Source of the DNA: an uncultured Caulobacteraceae bacterium
GTDB lineage: Bacteria > Pseudomonadota > Alphaproteobacteria > Caulobacterales > Caulobacteraceae
DNA: 62,015 nucleotides
Reading direction: 5' to 3'
Assembly: GCA_903923135.1 (NCBI GenBank)
Contig: CAIXWN010000174.1
Coordinates: 1-62,015, forward strand
Shown: piece by piece, positions 57,082-62,015 of the stretch
Position numbering within the stretch: position 1 is the first letter of the stretch
Layout: every line of letters begins with the position of its first letter
Program-made: the position numbers and the translations under genes
Notes under the pieces: generated by a model
Databases searched by the model: none
What the model was told of the DNA's origin: nothing
The model's input: the letters and a program-made list of their open reading frames with translations, nothing else

Positions 57082-58287
57082 CTAGCTCCGGCCGATCAGG
57101 GCCTGGGCAATGACGTTCCTCTGGGTCTCGCTGGAACCCGAGTAGATGGTGGCGGCGCGCACGGCCAGATGCTTGGCCATCGACCGCGCCCCGGCGTCGA
57201 CGGCCTCGCCCGCCAGGCCCAGGGCGGCGAGACTGGCGATGGCCGTCGGTCCGGCGATCTCGAGGGCCAGCTCGGCGACCCGCTGGTGCAGTTCGCTGCC
57301 GATCATCTTCAGCATCGAGGGCCCCAGCTGGTCGCCCAGGCGCGGGCGGCCGGCCGAGAGCGCCGCAAGCTCCAGGTTTTCGAAGGCCTCGAGCTCGATC
57401 ATCAGTCCGGCCAGACGGCGCCGCAGCGCCGGATCCAGATCGGCGCCCTGACCGGCTGCGGCGAGGGCCGCGCGCAGCAGCACCCGGCGAACCATGGCCG
57501 GCGGGGTGTTGTTGGACCGGGCCAGCTGCATCAACCGCTTGGCCACGGACCAGCCGTCGTTCTCCGCGCCGACGCGGTTGGCGGCCGGAACGCGGACCCC
57601 ATCGAAGAACACCTGGTTGAATTCGTGCTCGCCGGCGAGCCCCGGGATCGGCGCGACCGTGAGGCCCGGGCTGCGCATGTCGATGAGCAGGAAGGTCAGG
57701 CCCTGCTGGCGCCGCTCGCCGTCGGCGGTGCGGACGATGGCGAACATCTGGTCGGAGAAATGGGCGCCGGTGGTCCAGATCTTGGCGCCGTTGACCACAT
57801 AGTCGTCCCCTTCGCGAACCGCGCGGGTGGAGATGGCGGCCAGGTCCGAGCCCGCGCCAGGCTCGCTGAAGCCCTGGCACCAGATATCCTGGCCCGAGAG
57901 GATGCGGTGGATGTAGCGGCCCTGCTGTTCGGGGGTTCCCATCTCGATGAGCAGGGGGCCGAGGCTGCGCAGGCCGGTGGCGAACAGGATGGGCGCGTCG
58001 TTACGGGCGCATTCCCGGTCGAAGAGGAAGCGCTGCTGCGCTGTCCAGCCGGTCCCGCCCCACTGCCGCGGCCAGGCCGGCGCGATCCAGCCGCGCTCAT
58101 AGAGCCGCCGGTGCCAGATGCGGCAGGCGGCGATATCGGCGTGCACGCCCAGGGTCTGGCGTCCCGCCTCGCGCAGGTCGGGCGTCAGGGCCCCGGCCAG
58201 AAAGGCGCGCACCTCGGCGACGAACGCCTCTTCGGCGGTCGCCCCGTCGGTGACTTGCGTGAGGTGAGCGGGCGCCGCACCGTCCAT
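57082..58287 (-). CDS. Acyl-CoA dehydrogenase
   Basis: FAD-dependent enzyme introducing an alpha,beta double bond in acyl-CoA, 401 residues. Visible are the N-terminal helical domain (WIAPAWPRQWGGTGWT), FSEPGAGSDLAAISTRAVREGDDYVVNGAKIWTTG (FAD-site strand) and YSGSSETQRNVIAQALIGR at the C-terminus. The usual catalytic Glu region near residue 370-380 is not obvious by eye. Start ATG at 58287 follows AAAGGA; an earlier one was rejected. It is divergent from the GMC gene by 96 bases. Substrate is probably a branched or cyclic acyl-CoA, by family only. Confidence 0.92.
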   Translation of the reverse strand: MDGAAPAHLTQVTDGATAEEAFVAEVRAFLAGALTPDLREAGRQTLGVHADIAACRIWHRRLYERGWIAPAWPRQWGGTGWTAQQRFLFDRECARNDAPILFATGLRSLGPLLIEMGTPEQQGRYIHRILSGQDIWCQGFSEPGAGSDLAAISTRAVREGDDYVVNGAKIWTTGAHFSDQMFAIVRTADGERRQQGLTFLLIDMRSPGLTVAPIPGLAGEHEFNQVFFDGVRVPAANRVGAENDGWSVAKRLMQLARSNNTPPAMVRRVLLRAALAAAGQGADLDPALRRRLAGLMIELEAFENLELAALSAGRPRLGDQLGPSMLKMIGSELHQRVAELALEIAGPTAIASLAALGLAGEAVDAGARSMAKHLAVRAATIYSGSSETQRNVIAQALIGRS

Positions 58288-58383
58288 GTTGAAATCCTTT
58301 GCGCCGGCTATGCGGCGAAGCGGCAAACTGGTCATGCCGGGCGGCAAGGGCGTTGATTCATGTCAAGAGGGGGGTCGGCCGCC

Positions 58384-59928
58384 ATGGACTACGACTATGT
58401 CATCATCGGCGCGGGCTCGGCGGGGGCGGTGCTGGCGGCCCGGCTGTCGGCGCGGACAGGGGTGCGCGTCGCCCTGATCGAGGCCGGCCCGGATTATGGC
58501 GCGACGCAGACGCCGGCGGCCATGCGCAGCCCCAATCCGCACGAGATCATCACCGGCGAGGCCCATGCGGCGTTCCGCTGGGACACGCTGAAGGCCCGCC
58601 GGACGACGGGGCAGGAGCCGCGCACCTACTGGCGCGGCCGCGGCCTGGGCGGAAGCTCGGCGATCAACGGCCAGATCGCCATCCGCGGCGTTGTCGAGGA
58701 CTACGACGGCTGGGCGGCGGCGGGTTGCCGGGGCTGGTCGCACGACGAGGTGCTGCCGGCGTTCCGCCGCCTGGAGACCGATCTGCGGTACGGCGAGGCG
58801 CCCTGGCACGGCGACGGCGGGCCGATCCCGATCTACCGGGCGCCGGTCTCCCTGTGGGGCGCGGTGGACCAGGCCTTCGCCGAGGCGGCCCTGGACGAGG
58901 GCTACGCCTGGGCGCCGGACCACAACGCCCCCGGGGCGACCGGGGTCTCGCCCTACGCCATCAACAGCCGCGACGGGGTTAGGGTCAGCGTCAACGACGG
59001 CTACATCGAGCCGGCGCGCAGCCGCAACACCCTGGCCGTGTTCGGCGATTCGCACGTGGACCGGGTGCTGTTCGACGGCGACCGGGCCGTCGGCGTGCGC
59101 CTTCACCGGGGCGGCGGCTGGCGGGAAATCCGCGGCGGCGAGATCATACTCTCGGCCGGGGCGGCGCACAGCCCGGCGATCCTGATGCGGTCCGGGGTCG
59201 GCCCGGCGGACCATCTGCGCGGCCTGGAGATCCCGGTGCGGGCCGCCCTGCCGGTGGGCGAGGGCTTCCAGGACCATCCGGCCATCTTCCTGCCGATCCG
59301 CCTCGCCCCGACCGCGCAGCCCCCCGCGGGCTTCCGCCATACCAACGCCTGCCTGAGGTACAGTTCCGATCTCGCCGGCGCCGGCCCCAACGACATGATG
59401 ATGGTGGCCATGAACCGCTTCGGCGACAGCCTCGGCCACCACGTGGCGGGTCCGGAGGGCGAGGCGGTCTTCGGGCTGCTGGGAGTTTGGGTCAACCAGT
59501 GCGTCTCGCGCGGGACCGTGCGGCTGAACTCGACCGATCCGTTCGACCAGCCGCTGATCGAGGAGAACATGCTGGACGACGCCTCCGACCGCGAACGGAT
59601 GCGCGACGGGGTGCGGCGGCTGATGGCCCTGGCCCGCCGCGGGGCCGTCTCGGCGATCGGCCAGCCGGTGATCGATCTGGCCGACGACGCCGACGACGGG
59701 ACGGTGGACGCCTTCGCCCTGCGCAACGCCGGCGACACCCAGCACGCCACCAGCACCTGCCGGATGGGCGATCCGGCCGACCCGGCCACGGTGGTCGACA
59801 GCGACGGCCGGGTGCTGGGCCTGCGCGGGCTGCGGGTGATCGACGCCTCGGTCATGCCGTCCACGCCCCGCGCCAACACCCACCTCACCACGGTGATGAT
59901 CGCCGAGCACCTGGCCGAAAGGCTGTAG
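58384..59928 (+). CDS. GMC-family FAD oxidoreductase
   Basis: Glucose-methanol-choline oxidoreductase, 514 residues, oxidising an alcohol. FAD-binding DYVIIGAGSAGAVLAARLS is at the N-terminus. The GMC signature 1 is WRGRGLGGSSAINGQIAIRG, and the C-terminal active-site His lies in TQHATSTCRMGDP, with RVIDASVMPSTPRANTHLTT following. The start at 58384 opens directly at the FAD motif; an in-frame ATG eight codons earlier is an alternative. Choline dehydrogenase-like and MftG-like groups are possible; substrate unknown. With the divergent acyl-CoA dehydrogenase it could serve alkanol catabolism. Confidence 0.9.
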   Translation: MDYDYVIIGAGSAGAVLAARLSARTGVRVALIEAGPDYGATQTPAAMRSPNPHEIITGEAHAAFRWDTLKARRTTGQEPRTYWRGRGLGGSSAINGQIAIRGVVEDYDGWAAAGCRGWSHDEVLPAFRRLETDLRYGEAPWHGDGGPIPIYRAPVSLWGAVDQAFAEAALDEGYAWAPDHNAPGATGVSPYAINSRDGVRVSVNDGYIEPARSRNTLAVFGDSHVDRVLFDGDRAVGVRLHRGGGWREIRGGEIILSAGAAHSPAILMRSGVGPADHLRGLEIPVRAALPVGEGFQDHPAIFLPIRLAPTAQPPAGFRHTNACLRYSSDLAGAGPNDMMMVAMNRFGDSLGHHVAGPEGEAVFGLLGVWVNQCVSRGTVRLNSTDPFDQPLIEENMLDDASDRERMRDGVRRLMALARRGAVSAIGQPVIDLADDADDGTVDAFALRNAGDTQHATSTCRMGDPADPATVVDSDGRVLGLRGLRVIDASVMPSTPRANTHLTTVMIAEHLAERL

Positions 59929-60056
59929 CCGGGTGGCTGACGGCTCCTCGTCCATGGGCCCGGACTGTCACAATCTCTTCACTTGATCGGGCCGGGGCCG
60001 GGTTGTGCAAGGGACCGAAGGCCCCCGAAACGGTGGCGCCGATCCGGAGCCCGCCC

Positions 60057-60815
60057 ATGACCGTTTCTCTCAGGAGCGCCGCCGCCGTGGCCTTGGGGCT
60101 GGCCATCATGGCCGGCGGGTTCGCCCGCGCGGACCAGCCGGCGGCGCCCGCCGCGGTCATGGCGCACCCCGCCAAGGCCTTCCAGATCCTGGACGCCGCG
60201 GCGTTCGATCCGGCCCGCCTGCTGCCCCCGCCGCCGGCAGAGGGCGGCGAACGCCAGAAGGCCGAGCTGGCCGAGGTGCTGCGCGCCTATGGCATGCCCG
60301 ACCCCGGGCGCAGGGCCCTGGCCCAGTGGGACAACGACCACGAGGATCCGAGCCTGTTCGCGCCGGTGCTGGGCTTCCGGTTCGACATGGCCGGCCTCCC
60401 GGCGACCGCGGCCTTGCTGGCCTTGGTGCAGAACGAGGCCTCGGTGGCCTCGGGCGCGGGAAAACGCTATTTCAAGCGCATCCGTCCCTGGGCCGAGGAC
60501 AAGACCATCCTCGCCTGCGACGCGGCCGACAGCGACAAGCCCAACACTTCCTATCCGAGCGGCCACGCCACGATCGGCTACGCCCTGGCCCTGGTGCTGG
60601 TCGAGCTGATCCCGGAAAGGGCCCAGGCGATTCTCGAACGGGCGTCGGACTACGCCTACAGCCGCGAGATCTGCGGCGACCACTATCCCTCCGACACGGA
60701 GGCAAGCCATGTTCTGGGTTCGCTGGTGGCGACGCGCCTGCTGGCCGATCCGCGCCTGACCGATCGCCTGGCCGCGGCGCGCGCCGAACTGCGAGCGGCC
60801 GGACTGACGAAATAA
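60057..60815 (+). CDS. Class A acid phosphatase (PAP2 superfamily), secreted
   Basis: A 252-residue periplasmic phosphatase of the PhoN/PAP2 type. It has a signal peptide (MTVSLRSAAAVALGLAIMAG, cleavage likely after FARA) and the three catalytic motifs: KRYFKRIRPW (K-x6-RP), YPSGH and SREICGDHYPSD (the His and Asp pair). The ATG is at 60057 after GGAGCC. It releases phosphate from phosphomonoesters in the periplasm. It converges with the YiiX-like gene, 18 bases away. Confidence 0.93.
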   Translation: MTVSLRSAAAVALGLAIMAGGFARADQPAAPAAVMAHPAKAFQILDAAAFDPARLLPPPPAEGGERQKAELAEVLRAYGMPDPGRRALAQWDNDHEDPSLFAPVLGFRFDMAGLPATAALLALVQNEASVASGAGKRYFKRIRPWAEDKTILACDAADSDKPNTSYPSGHATIGYALALVLVELIPERAQAILERASDYAYSREICGDHYPSDTEASHVLGSLVATRLLADPRLTDRLAAARAELRAAGLTK

Positions 60816-60833
60816 CCCGCTCCAGCGCGGCCG

Positions 60834-61469
60834 TCAGGCCGGTGCGTCAGGGCGGATAGCAATGACCGCCTCGACGTCGGGGTCGCGGGCGATATCGGCC
60901 GGAGCCATGTAGCCTTCGATGTCGGGCGCGAGGTCGACGCCGACCGCCTCGAAGCACTTGGCGACGAACTCCGAGCAGATGTAGGCGTTGGTCGGCTCCA
61001 GTCGCCCGGGCAGCTTCACGTCGGCGAGCCCCAGGGCGATCCGGGTGGCGATCCTGGCCAGTTCGAGGGGGTTGTAGGGATAGCCCAGGTGATCGACCCC
61101 GAAGCGCATCATGTCGGTCACCTGCGCCGGGGCGAGCGGCGCGGGCAGGCGGTTGTGACGGGCGACCAGAACATGGCCGTCATAGGGCCTGGGCGCCGCG
61201 GCCGTGCCGTTGAGGCGGTTGCTGGCCGACACAGCGCGGATGCCCACATCCTCCAGGCTCTCCAGGATCAGAACCCGGTCGAAACCCTCGTCGCCTACCC
61301 GCCAGACGAGGCCGACGTGGCTCCACAGGCTGTTGGTGAAGTGCTCGATGATCAGTGAGAACGGGCCGGTGGACGAGAACAGCAGGATGTCGCCGGTCTG
61401 CAGCTGACTGCGCGCCTGGGAATAGGGGACCGGTGTCAGGGCCTCGAACTGCGCCGTGGTGATGGTCAT
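60834..61469 (-). CDS. YiiX/YebB-like papain-fold (NlpC/P60-related) hydrolase
   Basis: A 211-residue protein of the YiiX-like/C92 peptidase family, a permuted papain fold. The His-containing segment is SLWSHVGLVWR with a following acidic strand, and the catalytic Cys is in NAYICSEFVAKCFEAVGVD. A permuted order (His before Cys) is normal for this family. There is no signal peptide. Family members include peptidases and lipid-acting enzymes; the substrate is unknown. Confidence 0.83.
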   Translation of the reverse strand: MTITTAQFEALTPVPYSQARSQLQTGDILLFSSTGPFSLIIEHFTNSLWSHVGLVWRVGDEGFDRVLILESLEDVGIRAVSASNRLNGTAAAPRPYDGHVLVARHNRLPAPLAPAQVTDMMRFGVDHLGYPYNPLELARIATRIALGLADVKLPGRLEPTNAYICSEFVAKCFEAVGVDLAPDIEGYMAPADIARDPDVEAVIAIRPDAPA

Positions 61470-61585
61470 GGTCTGCGCCCGCCGTTCATGAAGTCCGCCG
61501 GCATAGGATCACGCCGCGCCCTGGCCAAGGGGACCATAGTCGCATCGGCCTTTCAATCGGCGGCGCGGATGACGCTGGCGATCGG

Positions 61586-62015
61586 TCAGAACCGCAACTG
61601 GACCGTGCGGTCGGCGCCATCGCGCGTCACCAACACCTCGACGGACGCTCCCGGCGGGATGCGCCTGACGGCGGCGGCGAGATCGGGCGGCGTGAAGACC
61701 GGCCGACCGGCCAGAGACCGGATCACGTCTCCGGGGGCCAGTCCGCCGAGGTCGGCCACCGACCCCGGGGCGACGTCGCCGACAATGACCGCCTCGATAT
61801 CGGCCGGCGGCGCTCGCAGCGTCACGCCCAGCATCCGCCGGGACGGCGGCGGCGGCTGGACAGGCGCGGCGACGGGGGGGTGACTGACCACGACGGGGGG
61901 CGCGGGGCTGCGCGGCGGCGGCGGGGCCGGGACAGGCGCGGCGACGGGCGGTGGCGCTTTCCACGGAACCGCCGGCGGCGGCGCAGGCGGCGGACGGCGC
62001 GGCGGCGGGGGAACA
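61586..62015 (-). CDS. Proline-rich PDZ-domain protein, C-terminal part (cut by window edge)
   Basis: The frame is open to the right edge, so this is the C-terminal 142 or so codons of a longer protein. The visible part is a long Pro/Ala-rich segment with repeated PPVAAPV units and many polyproline runs, then a C-terminal PDZ domain (VIVGDVAPGSVADLGGLAPGDVIRSLAGRPV, then VEVLVTRDG). Such architecture fits a periplasmic or membrane-tethered scaffold or the export machinery's GspC-like PDZ proteins. Family cannot be set without the missing N-terminus. Confidence 0.78.
   Translation of the reverse strand, partial: VPPPPRRPPPAPPPAVPWKAPPPVAAPVPAPPPPRSPAPPVVVSHPPVAAPVQPPPPSRRMLGVTLRAPPADIEAVIVGDVAPGSVADLGGLAPGDVIRSLAGRPVFTPPDLAAAVRRIPPGASVEVLVTRDGADRTVQLRF

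Noticed and set aside
57059-57083. 8-bp hairpin overlapping the acyl-CoA dehydrogenase stop as a terminator
   Set aside because: The stem overlaps the coding end and is followed by no T-run on the minus strand.

Overview
The window is about 62 kb of very GC-rich alphaproteobacterial chromosome. Gene order (rpmH-rnpA-yidC-engB-argB-HAD nucleotidase-dapD, then dapE facing truA-fmt-def, and hisS-hisZ-hisG) and protein character point to Caulobacteraceae, with Caulobacter or Phenylobacterium most likely. The order-level placement is an inference from synteny and protein recognition; no search was run. No rRNA, tRNA, CRISPR array, transposase, integrase or prophage gene was seen.

Layout. 1-2.6 kb: start of argS behind a small secreted protein, then thrB-rnhA. 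2.65-8.3 kb: a complete three-gene RND efflux operon on the minus strand, with an operator-like inverted repeat at its start. 8.4-11 kb: a DUF72 protein, a TetR regulator and a quinone oxidoreductase. 11.1-18.5 kb: the core block rpmH-rnpA-yidC-engB-argB-HAD-dapD, a minus-strand cupin, and dapE. 18.5-22.7 kb: truA, fmt, def, rmuC and recR on the minus strand. 22.7-27.2 kb: a beta-lactamase-fold hydrolase, DUF3501, a GlpC-like Fe-S protein, rubrerythrin and a creatininase-family hydrolase. 27.4-34.2 kb: acs, an AI-2E family permease, SapC, a MaoC-like protein and a DsbD/ScsB-type thiol reductase. 34.2-37.8 kb: hisS-hisZ-hisG. 37.8-38.2 kb: the only gene-poor gap above 300 bases; it holds a 24-codon ORF and a perfect intrinsic terminator.

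The most unusual locus is 39.17-41.35 kb. A 666-residue B12-binding radical SAM protein of the RiPP C-methyltransferase type is followed 18 bases later by an unlisted 54-codon gene with a strong ribosome binding site and a Pro/Gly-rich tail, a good candidate RiPP precursor. The second half of the radical SAM gene is strikingly AT-rich and the first half is not. A globin and a YcaQ/AlkZ-type DNA glycosylase follow.

43.3-46.6 kb holds an OmpR-type regulator and a CHASE2 histidine kinase. 46.7-62 kb is metabolic and accessory: hydrolases, an aldo/keto reductase, DUF445, DUF1993, a Baeyer-Villiger monooxygenase with a downstream hydrolase, an aldehyde dehydrogenase-DUF779-truncated haemoglobin set, an acyl-CoA dehydrogenase facing a GMC oxidoreductase, a class A acid phosphatase, a YiiX-like hydrolase and a PDZ protein cut by the right edge.
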